Assembly (NCBI GenBank): GCA_050304135.1
Contig: JBNLDC010000005.1
Span: forward strand, 62,001 to 126,000
DNA from: JAFGNB01 sp050304135
GTDB lineage: Bacteria; Fibrobacterota; Chitinivibrionia; Chitinivibrionales; Chitinispirillaceae
Reading direction: 5' to 3'
DNA length: 64,000 nt
Under the pieces are notes generated by a model, which worked only from the letters and a program-made list of their open reading frames with translations, did not search any database and was not told the origin of the DNA. Shown here piece by piece: positions 26,731 through 35,525 of this stretch. Position 1 is the first letter of the stretch, and each line of letters begins with the position of its first letter. Both the position numbers and the translations under genes were made by a program.

Positions 26731-27136
26731 AGATTGTTTCCTTCCCGTTTCGGTATCCGGTATCACTCCCATTAAAAATCGTTCCCTTCTCCCCCCTGGT
26801 GCAACTCCCGCAAAATCCAGTCGCACTATTCTCAGTCTGGAGATGGGCAGCAGAGTAAGCGCCGCCCCTCACCCACCACCAGCCTCGCTGTATATCAATA
26901 CAGCATCGTCTCTCGCGACAGTACAACAATCAGTCAATTTTCACTGCTCTCCGGCAACACCCATCGCCACTTAATTGGAATTCAGCAATTGAAGACCGTT
27001 ACTCTATGGCACATCCTTTGCGGTAATATATTTTATTTAAAACTCCCGGTGAAGCGGACAAACAACCAGTCTGATACCACTACTCATACCAGTTAAACCG
27101 GAACATTAACTCATTTCATTCAGAAAGGAAGTACCG

Positions 27137-27523
27137 ATGCTGAAGAAGAAAAGCGTTTACAAATGTGATGTCTGCGGTAATATTGTTGAAGGCCTCTGGG
27201 ACGGTAAAACGGACATTTCCTGCTGCGGCAAGCCGATGGGGGAACTGGTCCCCAACACTACCGATGCAGCCAAGGAAAAGCACGTCCCTGTTATTGTTCG
27301 TGAAGGAAACAAGGTAACCGTGAAGGTGGGTGAAGTTGCTCATCCAATGACCCCGGAACATTACATTCTTTTTGTTGAACTGATTGTTGGCGATAAAGTT
27401 CTTCGTCACGATTTCAAACCGGGAGATGCCGTTGCGGAAGCGATCTTTTTCGTTGAAGATGCCAATGCACCACTGCAGGCCCGTGAACTGTGCAACCTTC
27501 ACGGATTCTGGGGAACCAAATAA
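27137..27523 (+). CDS. dfx: desulfoferrodoxin / two-iron superoxide reductase
   Basis: Reduces superoxide to peroxide without making O2, a defence typical of anaerobes. 128 aa. The N-terminal rubredoxin-like centre has Cys10, Cys13, Cys29 and Cys30 (CDVC...CC). The catalytic iron site has Glu47-Lys48-His49, His69, His75, Cys119 and His122 (EKHVPV, HPMTPEHYI, CNLHGFW). All ligands are present, so this is the 2Fe type. The ATG has AAAGGA seven bases upstream. Single-gene unit with its own terminator. Confidence 0.95.
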   Translation: MLKKKSVYKCDVCGNIVEGLWDGKTDISCCGKPMGELVPNTTDAAKEKHVPVIVREGNKVTVKVGEVAHPMTPEHYILFVELIVGDKVLRHDFKPGDAVAEAIFFVEDANAPLQARELCNLHGFWGTK

Positions 27524-27559
27524 TACGTAGCACCCATCGACTACCGATGAGCATTCCTG

Positions 27560-27590
27560 AGCCGGTTTATCTGAACCGGCTTTTTTTATT
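27560..27590 (+). terminator. rho-independent terminator of the superoxide reductase gene
   Basis: Stem AGCCGGTT / AACCGGCT with a TATCTG loop, followed by seven T, 36 bases past the stop codon. Confidence 0.9.
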
Positions 27591-27661
27591 TTCCGGCACG
27601 CTTTTTGATAATCATAACTGATAACCTGCTTGTCGGCAGATGCCGAATAGAGGGAGTCGCT

Positions 27662-27967
27662 ATGAAGAGACTAAGCAACCTTTGGAAATTCATTACCGGT
27701 ACCGTAACCGGAAGCTGTATAGCCGTTTTCAATCCGTCGCTGCCGGTCAGTTTAACAGGAGACAGTTACACACTTGAAGAACTGGCGTATCAGGATACCC
27801 GTCACGAGGAGCGAACGGCGGAAACCGGCTGGTCATATCAGTGGGTACCGGAAGAGGGACTCGTCCTCTTGTCGAACAGAAAAACTCCTGAAGGCCGACA
27901 GACGGTCGGACTGCGACGGGCGGTATTCCGTACAGTGGTAGGAAAAAGAACGGCGGATCCTCGGTAA
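27662..27967 (+). CDS. small hypothetical protein
   Basis: 101 aa from the ATG at 27662, chosen because GAGGGAG lies five bases upstream; the frame opens at 27605. A weakly hydrophobic N-terminal stretch (about 7-28) could be an uncleaved signal or membrane anchor. The rest is polar, with Arg-rich C terminus. No family recognised. It sits alone between the dfx terminator and the convergent aldo/keto reductase gene. Confidence 0.5.
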   Translation: MKRLSNLWKFITGTVTGSCIAVFNPSLPVSLTGDSYTLEELAYQDTRHEERTAETGWSYQWVPEEGLVLLSNRKTPEGRQTVGLRRAVFRTVVGKRTADPR

Positions 27968-27975
27968 AACGCATT

Positions 27976-28007
27976 GCCGGATGAGGCAACCAATATCCTC
28001 ATCCGGC
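27976..28007. terminator. intergenic hairpin between convergent genes
   Basis: Perfect 11-base stem GCCGGATGAGG / CCTCATCCGGC with a 10-base loop, between the stop of the small hypothetical gene and the stop of the aldo/keto reductase. No adjacent U-tract on either side, so it may be a processing or weak bidirectional termination structure rather than a classic terminator. Confidence 0.5.
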
Positions 28008-28049
28008 GACAAACTGTTAAAAAAATGACCAATACGTTCCCGAGAAATT

Positions 28050-29027
28050 CTATAATGGTCCCCTTATTTGCCCTTCGACCATTTCACGGTACAACAATTG
28101 CAGTGTAGAATGAAGATCAGTAGAGAGTGGCGTCAATGTGGATGCGGCGGCATTACTCTCCACCTGCAACACCGACGACGCTCCGGGTATTACCACACTC
28201 ACCTCAGGAAAATCTAAAATCCATCTGAGGGCGAAGGCGGCCATCGTGACACCGGTGGGAACCAGTGGCCGCAGCCGCTCGACACAGGCGAGCCCGTGAT
28301 TGAATTCGAGACCCGAGAACGTCTCGCCGGCACTGAACGCTTCACCGTTGCGATTGTAATTACGGTGATCGGAAGCACTGAACGTTGTACGGCTGTCGAA
28401 CTTTCCCGAGAGCAGTCCACTTGCAAGCGGCACCCGGATAATAAGTGCCGTACCGTTTTGCTTGGCATCAGCGAAAAAAGCTTCAGCAGGCAGTTGCCGA
28501 AAAATGTTGAATATCACCTGCAGCGAGGCAAGATCGTTCTGACGAAGGCATATACGAGCCTCATCAACGGTTTCGACACTCGCGCCGAACGCACGCACTT
28601 TCCCCTCGCGTTGCAACTCCCGCAACCAGTCGAACACCTCACCGCTCTCCATATACTGCTTCGGAATGCAGTGCAACTGCAACAAGTCAATGGTATCCCG
28701 CCGGAGTCGGCGCAGGGAGTTCTCGGTACATTTTCTGAACAGATCGAGGGAATAGCCATCCGGGTATCCTTCCAGACGCCCGAGTTTCGTGGCTACATAC
28801 ACCGTCTCAGAACAGCCGGACAGAAACTTCCCGATAATTGATTCGCTTATCCCCCGGCCGTACACATCCGCCGTATCAAAAAAATTGATCCCGCGGTCAA
28901 CCGCCGCTGCCAGCACCGCTCCAGCGGTTGCTTCATCAACACATCCCCAGTCCCCGCCAAACTGCCAGGTGCCAAGCCCCACTTCGGAGACATTCCATGG
29001 CAGGTTACTAAATTTCCGGTAGTGCAT
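28050..29027 (-). CDS. aldo/keto reductase
   Basis: NAD(P)H-dependent carbonyl reductase of 325 aa, TIM-barrel AKR fold. Family elements: GLGTWQFGGDWG, NFFDTADVYGRG with the catalytic Asp and Tyr, YVATKLG with the Lys, DLLQLHC with the His-bearing strand, and a C-terminal cofactor region VSVVIPGASSVLQVESN. It resembles the AKR11/13-like general stress or sugar reductases. Substrate unknown. 17 bases after the metal-transporter permease stop, on the same strand, so it may be cotranscribed. Confidence 0.9.
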   Translation of the reverse strand: MHYRKFSNLPWNVSEVGLGTWQFGGDWGCVDEATAGAVLAAAVDRGINFFDTADVYGRGISESIIGKFLSGCSETVYVATKLGRLEGYPDGYSLDLFRKCTENSLRRLRRDTIDLLQLHCIPKQYMESGEVFDWLRELQREGKVRAFGASVETVDEARICLRQNDLASLQVIFNIFRQLPAEAFFADAKQNGTALIIRVPLASGLLSGKFDSRTTFSASDHRNYNRNGEAFSAGETFSGLEFNHGLACVERLRPLVPTGVTMAAFALRWILDFPEVSVVIPGASSVLQVESNAAASTLTPLSTDLHSTLQLLYREMVEGQIRGPL

Positions 29028-29044
29028 AGTCAGGTACTCTCTCC

Positions 29045-29890
29045 CTATACATGACGAACGGTAGTCACTCCGCCGTTCTCTGCAATGAAACGTTTGTTTT
29101 TACTAATAAGATAGGCAGCACCGTAGGTACCGCATGCAACCATAATAATAACGGCACCAGCGGTCAGATTGAGCAACCAGGCGAGGACAATACCGGTGAG
29201 GGTGATTCCCATACCCGCGGCAACCGCAACGGTCATCATGGTGCGCAACCGCCTGGTGAAGAGTTCCGCAATGGATGCGGGGATAGTGAACAGGGCAATC
29301 ACCAGAATAAGGCCGACTGCGGCGATGAGCATCACCACCGTGCAGGCGATCAGGCAAAGCAGCAGATACCGCAGAATCGTTACCGGCAGCCCGTTGATCG
29401 CGGCGAACTCCTCATCGTAGGAAACCGCCAAGAGTTCCTTGTACAGAATGAGCACTACCGCCACCACCAGCACGTCAAGTACCGCCATAGTCAGCAGCCC
29501 GCTACCCGATACCGCCATAATACTGCCGAACAGATAGCTCATGAGATCTGCATGATAACCGGGAGTCAGATCAATCAGAATAATCCCGAGCGCCATACCC
29601 GCAGCCCAGAGTGCCCCGACCAGTGCGTCTGAGCGCTCACGGTTGCGTCCGGTGGCATACCCCATGACCAGTGCACTGACAAGTGAAAACGGGAGGGTTC
29701 CCGCCGCAGGAGGCAACCCGAGAAACACCGCAAGCCCCAGCCCGCCGTAAGCGGCATGCGCCACACCGCCGGCGATAAACGACATCCGGTTGACCACCAC
29801 CAGTGTACCTACAATACCGCAGGCAATACTTACCAGCACCCCCGCGGCAAGTGCATTGCGAAGAAAGAGCAACCCGACGGCATCAATCAT
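29045..29890 (-). CDS. znuB: metal (Zn/Mn) ABC transporter permease
   Basis: Inner-membrane permease of the ABC-3 family, 281 aa, with eight or nine hydrophobic helices. The pattern MSFIAGGVAHAAYGGLGLA early on and LAVSYDEEFAAINGLP in the middle are typical of ZnuB/MntB/TroC. The ATG at 29890 overlaps the end of the ATPase gene by eight bases. Start chosen over 29944 because the family begins near IDAVGLLFLRNAL. It works with the ATPase and binding protein just upstream. Confidence 0.9.
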   Translation of the reverse strand: MIDAVGLLFLRNALAAGVLVSIACGIVGTLVVVNRMSFIAGGVAHAAYGGLGLAVFLGLPPAAGTLPFSLVSALVMGYATGRNRERSDALVGALWAAGMALGIILIDLTPGYHADLMSYLFGSIMAVSGSGLLTMAVLDVLVVAVVLILYKELLAVSYDEEFAAINGLPVTILRYLLLCLIACTVVMLIAAVGLILVIALFTIPASIAELFTRRLRTMMTVAVAAGMGITLTGIVLAWLLNLTAGAVIIMVACGTYGAAYLISKNKRFIAENGGVTTVRHV

Positions 29891-30671
29891 GGGTGCACCC
29901 GCCTTCATGGGAATGAAACACCCGGTGCGGCACACCATGCGCAATCAGATCGACCTGACAGCCGAAGGTACGGTTGATAGATTCCTGATCGATCTTTCCA
30001 TCGGGGTGAAAAAAGAGCGTTTTGTTGATACAGGCAACCGACTTGACATACCGGGAGAGGATACTGACATTGTGCGTCACCAGTACCACGGTTACCCCGG
30101 TACCGTTGAGCAGACGAAGGTGCTCATAGAGGTCATCCGCACCGGCAGCATCGATACTCGCAGTGGGTTCGTCCAGAAAGAGCATCTCCGGATCGGCTAC
30201 CATCGCCCGGGCAAGCAGTGCCTTCTGCCGCTGCCCGCCGGAAAGCTGCCCTATAGGGCGATCCTTTACAATAGAAAGCCCCAACCGCTCCAGTATGATA
30301 TCAGCTTTCAGATAGTCAGCACGGAGATACCGCTTCCCGAGCCCCCGTCTGCCGGCAAGTCCCATAAGTGCCACGTCGCGCACGGCCACCGGAAACGACT
30401 TGTTGAGCCCCGTCTCCTGCGGTACGTACCCGACACGGTGCCGTGTTGCCGCCGGTTCTGCACCGAGCAGTCGTACCATACCCTTTTGCGGTTGTATCAG
30501 CCCGAGCATGAGTCGCAACAGCGTTGTTTTACCCCCGCCGTTCGGTCCGATCACCCCGACGAAATCTCCCTGCTCCACCGTCAGCGAAACGGCATCTACC
30601 GCAGCGTCACCTCCGTACGAAAATGAGAGGTTCTCCACCCGGACTGCAGATTCACCCGTCACTGGCTGCAC
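29883..30671 (-). CDS. znuC: metal (Zn/Mn) ABC transporter ATP-binding protein
   Basis: ABC ATPase of 262 aa that powers metal uptake. Walker A GPNGGGKTT (about 40-48), Q-loop GYVPQE, signature LSGGQRQKALLARA, Walker B MLFLDEPTAS, switch His in VTHNVS. Its first 13 bases overlap the end of the binding-protein gene. The segment after the switch (about 215-262) is longer than in minimal ZnuC proteins and is unannotated. Confidence 0.92.
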   Translation of the reverse strand: MQPVTGESAVRVENLSFSYGGDAAVDAVSLTVEQGDFVGVIGPNGGGKTTLLRLMLGLIQPQKGMVRLLGAEPAATRHRVGYVPQETGLNKSFPVAVRDVALMGLAGRRGLGKRYLRADYLKADIILERLGLSIVKDRPIGQLSGGQRQKALLARAMVADPEMLFLDEPTASIDAAGADDLYEHLRLLNGTGVTVVLVTHNVSILSRYVKSVACINKTLFFHPDGKIDQESINRTFGCQVDLIAHGVPHRVFHSHEGGCTHD

Positions 30672-31573
30672 AACACCTCCGCCACCCGTTTAAGATTTTC
30701 AGCCCAGTCTTCCGCCAGCGGATCCGCCACAAGAGTTCGTCCCCCGATCCGCTGCGCAATAACCGAAGCGGTCTTTGCCGAAAACTGCGGTTGCACCAGA
30801 ACCGCTCTGATTCCTTTCCGTCGCGCACGGCTGACAATTTCACTCAACTGGCGCATTCCCGGTTCCTTCCCCTCCACCTCGATCGCGATCTGATGGAGGC
30901 CGAACGCCTGGGCGAAATATCCCCACGAGGGATGAAACGCCATAAAGTGCTCCCCGGCACCACAGTCGTGAAGGCGACCGGTAGTGCGCTGCTTCAATGA
31001 ATCTATCTCCTGCATGAATTGTTCAAACTGGTTCTGATAGGCAGCAGCATGTAAAGTGTCAAGGTTCTGTAATGCGCGAAGGATCGTTGACGCCTGCATC
31101 TTCACCAAATCGGGAGAGAGCCAGATGTGCGGATCCGCACCCTCGTGATGATGGCGTTCGGCTTCATCATGCCCGGAGGCACCATCCGCCTCTTCCATCA
31201 TGATTTTATCGATACCGCTGTCGGTGGGAATAACGGGAAGTGCCGGTTGAATGCTGCGCAGTTTCGGCAGCCATACCCGTTCCATCTCGACACCAACCGA
31301 GAAATAACAGTCCGCTTTCGCGAGTTCTGCCAGCTGCCGCGGTTTCGGCTCAAAGGTATGTGGTGATGCCCCTGCGGGAATCAATGTCTGTACCCGGCAG
31401 TAGTCACCGCCGATTTTTTCAACGAAATACTTCTGCGGAGGAATCGAGACAAACACCGAAATTCCTGAAAATGATTCGACGGCGGGTTTCGAACACCGGT
31501 TTATCAGGAGGACGAAACAACCGGCGATACTTAAACAAAATGTGAGAATTGTGTATCGGTTTATCTTCTGCAT
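30659..31573 (-). CDS. znuA: metal ABC transporter substrate-binding protein (ZnuA-like)
   Basis: Periplasmic metal receptor of the cluster 9 family, 304 aa. N-terminal hydrophobic signal with a possible lipobox (SIAGC, Cys19). Metal ligands: His in GASPHTFEP, His in DPHIWLSP, and later His in MAFHPSWGYFA, with Asp near VADPLA. A His-rich loop, HDEAERHHHEG, precedes the second ligand, as in zinc-type receptors. Order binding protein, ATPase, permease with overlaps indicates one operon. The 75 bases upstream show no obvious Zur site. Confidence 0.92.
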   Translation of the reverse strand: MQKINRYTILTFCLSIAGCFVLLINRCSKPAVESFSGISVFVSIPPQKYFVEKIGGDYCRVQTLIPAGASPHTFEPKPRQLAELAKADCYFSVGVEMERVWLPKLRSIQPALPVIPTDSGIDKIMMEEADGASGHDEAERHHHEGADPHIWLSPDLVKMQASTILRALQNLDTLHAAAYQNQFEQFMQEIDSLKQRTTGRLHDCGAGEHFMAFHPSWGYFAQAFGLHQIAIEVEGKEPGMRQLSEIVSRARRKGIRAVLVQPQFSAKTASVIAQRIGGRTLVADPLAEDWAENLKRVAEVLCSQ

Positions 31574-31648
31574 CGGATAAAAATAGTTTCTACCAGCATC
31601 TGAAATCCTTGTAAAAAGGAAACGACACCCCAGACGTTCAGCTGCACC

Positions 31649-33094
31649 TCAGTACCGGGCTACCACCACCGCCCGTGCACTTCGCTCTTCCCCGAGAATC
31701 CGGACAAAATACAATCCATTCACCGGTAGACTGACCACTATCTCGGTTCCGGGAAATCCGTGTTCGTAGACGATTTTCCCTTTGGCATCAACCACCACGA
31801 TTCGGGGCGGTAATCGGTGCATACGCCACCCCCCTTCGACCGTTATCCGGATTTTACCGCCGGGGAGTACCCTGCAATTGAGTGACCCGGCATGCAAACC
31901 CGCTGAAAACTGCCGGTCCGGGGCAATCGACAAAACGGAAGTCCCGGGAAATCTTCCCGGAGTATCACAGAATTTGAAGGCCCATGTCTGCAGATCGTTG
32001 TAGGCCGGTTTATTGACCAGAAGGTAAACATTATCAACAGGATCATACACGGTATTCATAAAGGCGATATCAGCCGGATATTGCTTACCATCGTACGGGA
32101 TGGAATACCACCGATTCTCCGGATAGGAGTAATAATGAAATCCGTTGTCTTTGAAAAGGGCGAAAACAGTATTCACTTCATCAAAGCATACCTGCCGACC
32201 ATACGCGTCGATATGCGTCCCCTCCGGAGATTTGCGGACCCAACTCTTTTCCGGTGTATCGATAAACCACTCCCAAACATCATCCTTACCGAAGAAAAGC
32301 AGTGAGTGGTTCGGAGCATAATAATTGCAGGCACGTGACCCTTCCCAGTTCGGAGCGGTAGACTCGTCGAGGACAGAACGGGTCTGGTTGATGAAATCAG
32401 CAACCGCGAATTCCTGCCCAGATCCTTTAAGCATGTAAATCAGGTTGGTACGGGGATCCAGAGCGACACCCGCAGGGTTCGATCCCACCCCCATCTCACC
32501 CCGGGTATGCGACCATACCTTCGCAACAGGATCGAACATCCAGAGAGCCTTACCGGTCCACTCATCATTTTTTCCGGAGAGCGGGCAGTTATTGCCACCG
32601 CTTCCACTGAACGGACTGCTCACGAGGATCATCAGACAGGTATCAGCAGCCATCACCACCCCGTCGTAGGTGTGCCTGCTCGACGGCATTGCATTTCCTC
32701 CGGTATCATAAATACCTCCGCAACGGTTTCCACTGCTGTCGTACACCGCGAACTCCGGAGCATACTGTGAACAGGGTGTATACCGATACAGTGTATCCCA
32801 TACCGCATTGTCAATATCGAATTCCATTACCTCGTTCCCGCCGAATGCCGCATGCCCGTGTCCGAAAAGGAGCAACTTGTGGCGATGATGGTCGTACACC
32901 ATTCCGCTGTAATCGGTGATCGAAAAGGTGTTCGGGTCGTCATGCCAGCGATCGGTCACCTGCAGCCATGAAGTATCCGGAAGTGAGGCCAGCGCGGGAT
33001 TTTGCGGAAAAGACGGCTGACTGCATACTTCCATGTGTAAAAGAGTTACCGACAGCGACAGTACCCACCGGCAGCACCCTTTTTTTCCGGTCAT
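31649..33094 (-). CDS. secreted beta-propeller-like protein with C-terminal sorting-like tail
   Basis: 481 aa. Signal peptide (about 1-25), then repeated strand units of the kelch/galactose-oxidase kind (GMVYDHHRHKLLLFGHG, ALWMFDPVAKVWSHTRGEMG, YSYPENRWYSIPYDG). The last 80 residues form a separate beta domain ending NGLYFVRILGEERSARAVVV, very like type IX secretion (Por) C-terminal domains. Its start overlaps the upstream lyase-like gene by four bases. Possible carbohydrate or surface binding; no catalytic residues identified. Confidence 0.7.
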   Translation of the reverse strand: MTGKKGCCRWVLSLSVTLLHMEVCSQPSFPQNPALASLPDTSWLQVTDRWHDDPNTFSITDYSGMVYDHHRHKLLLFGHGHAAFGGNEVMEFDIDNAVWDTLYRYTPCSQYAPEFAVYDSSGNRCGGIYDTGGNAMPSSRHTYDGVVMAADTCLMILVSSPFSGSGGNNCPLSGKNDEWTGKALWMFDPVAKVWSHTRGEMGVGSNPAGVALDPRTNLIYMLKGSGQEFAVADFINQTRSVLDESTAPNWEGSRACNYYAPNHSLLFFGKDDVWEWFIDTPEKSWVRKSPEGTHIDAYGRQVCFDEVNTVFALFKDNGFHYYSYPENRWYSIPYDGKQYPADIAFMNTVYDPVDNVYLLVNKPAYNDLQTWAFKFCDTPGRFPGTSVLSIAPDRQFSAGLHAGSLNCRVLPGGKIRITVEGGWRMHRLPPRIVVVDAKGKIVYEHGFPGTEIVVSLPVNGLYFVRILGEERSARAVVVARY

Positions 33095-35388
33095 CGGAGC
33101 CCCCTTCCGCCCTGGTGAATGAAACAGCCGGAAAAGGTAGCATTGGCGGATTCAACCCGGACCAGATACAGTGCATGCCCTGTTACCTTCTGCTCCTTTA
33201 AAAGGTTCTGAAGGGCAAGCGAAGGAGTCGGAATCGAGGTGATGAACCGGTCTGCTGCAATACGCCCGTTCAGGGTGAACACCCGGAGACGCAATGGAAG
33301 TTCCCCGGCGGTTATACCCGTTATGGCGCCATTGACAATGCGGATCGATCCTATATGCTTTTTTCGCGGAACCGCTACCATCATCGGGGGAAGGATGACA
33401 CTCCGTGGCACAACGGCGAATTGCGGTGTGGAAGAATAATTCTGTCGGGGTGCGCGGGTCTGGTATCGTTCCCACGCCTCTGCCGCCTGCGGCACTCCGG
33501 CATCGACCGCCACAGCCAGCGCCGGCTGCAGATTCGCTCCGTACCCGGTCGGCGATTCCGGATACCCGTCCATGACGTTGCCGTTACAATCGGACGGTTC
33601 AAAATTTTCGGTGTACAGCTCCTCAAAAGAGGCATATGGAACCTGGTCAGAACTCCCCACCTGCAGGCTGTATGCCGGCGCCTGAAGCCAGCAGTAACCG
33701 GGCGAGGTCATCCGGCCAACCGGGAAACGGCATTTCCAGTCGCGTAGCTGCATTGCTGAATGGAAACCGAGCTGGCAGGCATAGCCGATGCTCCAGGTAA
33801 AAAAGTCATCCTGCCAGGGTGCCAATCCGAAATTTCCATACGGCATGAGTCCCTTGAGCCACCCGAGCTGGTTCGTAGTCGGGCTGAGGGGAAAGGACTC
33901 GGTATACCACCGAATGTTGTTTTCCAGTTTTTCCGTAAAATAAGCTTTGAGGGGATGCTCATCAGGGGCAATGAAAGCAGCCTGTGCCAGTGTCCTCATA
34001 CCCCAGGCCTGCGCACGAACCTGCCCCCATTTGAGCAGCCCGTCAGCATGCTGCCGATAGGAAGGGTTCGCGAGAACCATGTTCCAGTTGGCCCAGAACA
34101 GCAGCTCCTCAAGGTAAAAGTAGTCACCGGTAACAATATAAGGGACATACGCAATTGACGGTTGATGGGCATCGTCGGGGGTCAAGTCCGCAAGCCCGTT
34201 GACTACCTCCGGAAAACTTTCGTACTTCCCGGTTGCAGGATTGCGGGTATCGGCCTGATTTCCGAGAAGGGTCATATACGGATACTGATCGAGTGACACG
34301 GGCTGCCCGGTGGTTTTATCCCGGTAATGAATCTGAAAACTGCCGCCGCACCTGCCGTTGGCAAGTAAATTTTCTTTTGCCCGATTGTCCATGGACAACA
34401 GATACAATGCCGCAAACCGGGGAAGCGGACCGATATCATCCTGGGCGCCGGTCGCAGGCATATACGCTGAAAGGTCTCCCGGGGAAAGCGGAAGAAAATC
34501 ATCATCAAGTTCACTCAGCGAAGTTTCTGCTATCAGGATTGTCGTATCATAAAACGGGAAGGCGTTGCTGCCGAGTAATTCCTTACGGTCAAAAATACAC
34601 TGCAGCGGTTCCTCCCCGGGAACGCTGCCTGCTGCGTCGAGGTTGAATACTTTTGTCCATCGGCAGTGATGGGGATGTACAAGCTGCAGCTGTTCGTAAA
34701 GTACCGGTTGTGACGCAGTACCGATCCAAACATCGTACGTATACCCTTGCGGCGCAGGTTCGAAAGCATAATTATTTTCAATGGTCACCGCCACCCGTTG
34801 CGTTGTCCCTCCTTTGTACAAACGCACACAGAATTGCACTGCCAGATGCGGATGAGGGAGACCGTCAGCATCCGTAAACGGTGCAGCGGCAATGTACTCA
34901 CAGCAGACCGGCCCCTGCAACCACACCTGCGGCTGTCTCAAAGCAGCTGCAGCGCGGCTTGAGCAGGTAAGGGTATCACCGGAGAGGTACAGGTACACCA
35001 TGACCTCTTCGGACCGGGCAATGCATTTTTCAAGTGAAAGGGTGTCTTCTGATAGTACTGCGGCTTGGGCCGGATGGAGTGAGATCACCAAACGCTCTCG
35101 CGATGCGAGCTTCGGAGTAATCACCGATACGATACAATGGCGTGCTGTACCATCAGCATAACGCGCCTTGACGACACACTGTGAAGGTATCTCGTCCCCG
35201 TTTTCATTCCTGACTGCCAGCATCCGGTTTTCCGGCAGCCACCCGTGCGGACAGATATACCCGAAGGTATATCCAAGCGCCCCTGCGGGACTTTCGTTCG
35301 GATTATAGAACTCCACAGCAGCCGTCCGGACACCCCCCGTCAGCAACCCGACCATAAGCACCATAGGTCCGATTTTTTTACCGACCAT
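33091..35388 (-). CDS. large secreted protein, possible PcRGLX/YetA-like glycan lyase
   Basis: 765 aa from the ATG at 35388, which has AGGAG six bases upstream; an ATG at 35430 would be almost leaderless. Signal peptide (about 1-25). The N-terminal beta region (NPNESPAGALGYTFGY, GDEIPSQCVVKARYADGTARH) resembles the first domain of exo-rhamnogalacturonan-lyase-like PcRGLX/YetA proteins (G..vP.Q...DGS pattern). A helix-rich middle (about 380-640, many Trp/Tyr) fits an alpha/alpha barrel. The C-terminal 90 residues (LRVFTLNGRIAAD) look like a T9SS-type sorting domain. Coupled to the propeller gene. Enzyme call is tentative. Confidence 0.55.
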   Translation of the reverse strand: MVGKKIGPMVLMVGLLTGGVRTAAVEFYNPNESPAGALGYTFGYICPHGWLPENRMLAVRNENGDEIPSQCVVKARYADGTARHCIVSVITPKLASRERLVISLHPAQAAVLSEDTLSLEKCIARSEEVMVYLYLSGDTLTCSSRAAAALRQPQVWLQGPVCCEYIAAAPFTDADGLPHPHLAVQFCVRLYKGGTTQRVAVTIENNYAFEPAPQGYTYDVWIGTASQPVLYEQLQLVHPHHCRWTKVFNLDAAGSVPGEEPLQCIFDRKELLGSNAFPFYDTTILIAETSLSELDDDFLPLSPGDLSAYMPATGAQDDIGPLPRFAALYLLSMDNRAKENLLANGRCGGSFQIHYRDKTTGQPVSLDQYPYMTLLGNQADTRNPATGKYESFPEVVNGLADLTPDDAHQPSIAYVPYIVTGDYFYLEELLFWANWNMVLANPSYRQHADGLLKWGQVRAQAWGMRTLAQAAFIAPDEHPLKAYFTEKLENNIRWYTESFPLSPTTNQLGWLKGLMPYGNFGLAPWQDDFFTWSIGYACQLGFHSAMQLRDWKCRFPVGRMTSPGYCWLQAPAYSLQVGSSDQVPYASFEELYTENFEPSDCNGNVMDGYPESPTGYGANLQPALAVAVDAGVPQAAEAWERYQTRAPRQNYSSTPQFAVVPRSVILPPMMVAVPRKKHIGSIRIVNGAITGITAGELPLRLRVFTLNGRIAADRFITSIPTPSLALQNLLKEQKVTGHALYLVRVESANATFSGCFIHQGGRGLR

Positions 35389-35438
35389 TCCACACTCCTG
35401 CAGCATGCGGCATTCTGCAACCGCCTTCATTCCCTCCG

Positions 35439-35467
35439 ATTATACAGCAGACGTTCTCCAAAATCGA
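35439..35467 (-). promoter_or_regulatory. candidate promoter of the secreted lyase/propeller pair
   Basis: On the minus strand a perfect TATAAT (35439-35444) lies 50 bases before the chosen start at 35388. The -35 element near 35462-35467 is poor (TCGATT at 17-base spacing). An upstream TTGACT near 35485 is off-spacing. Confidence 0.4.
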
Positions 35468-35525
35468 ACGAAATTTACGGGGCAGTCAACAGTGAGTGTA
35501 CCATGACGCGCTGATGTCGAAACGG

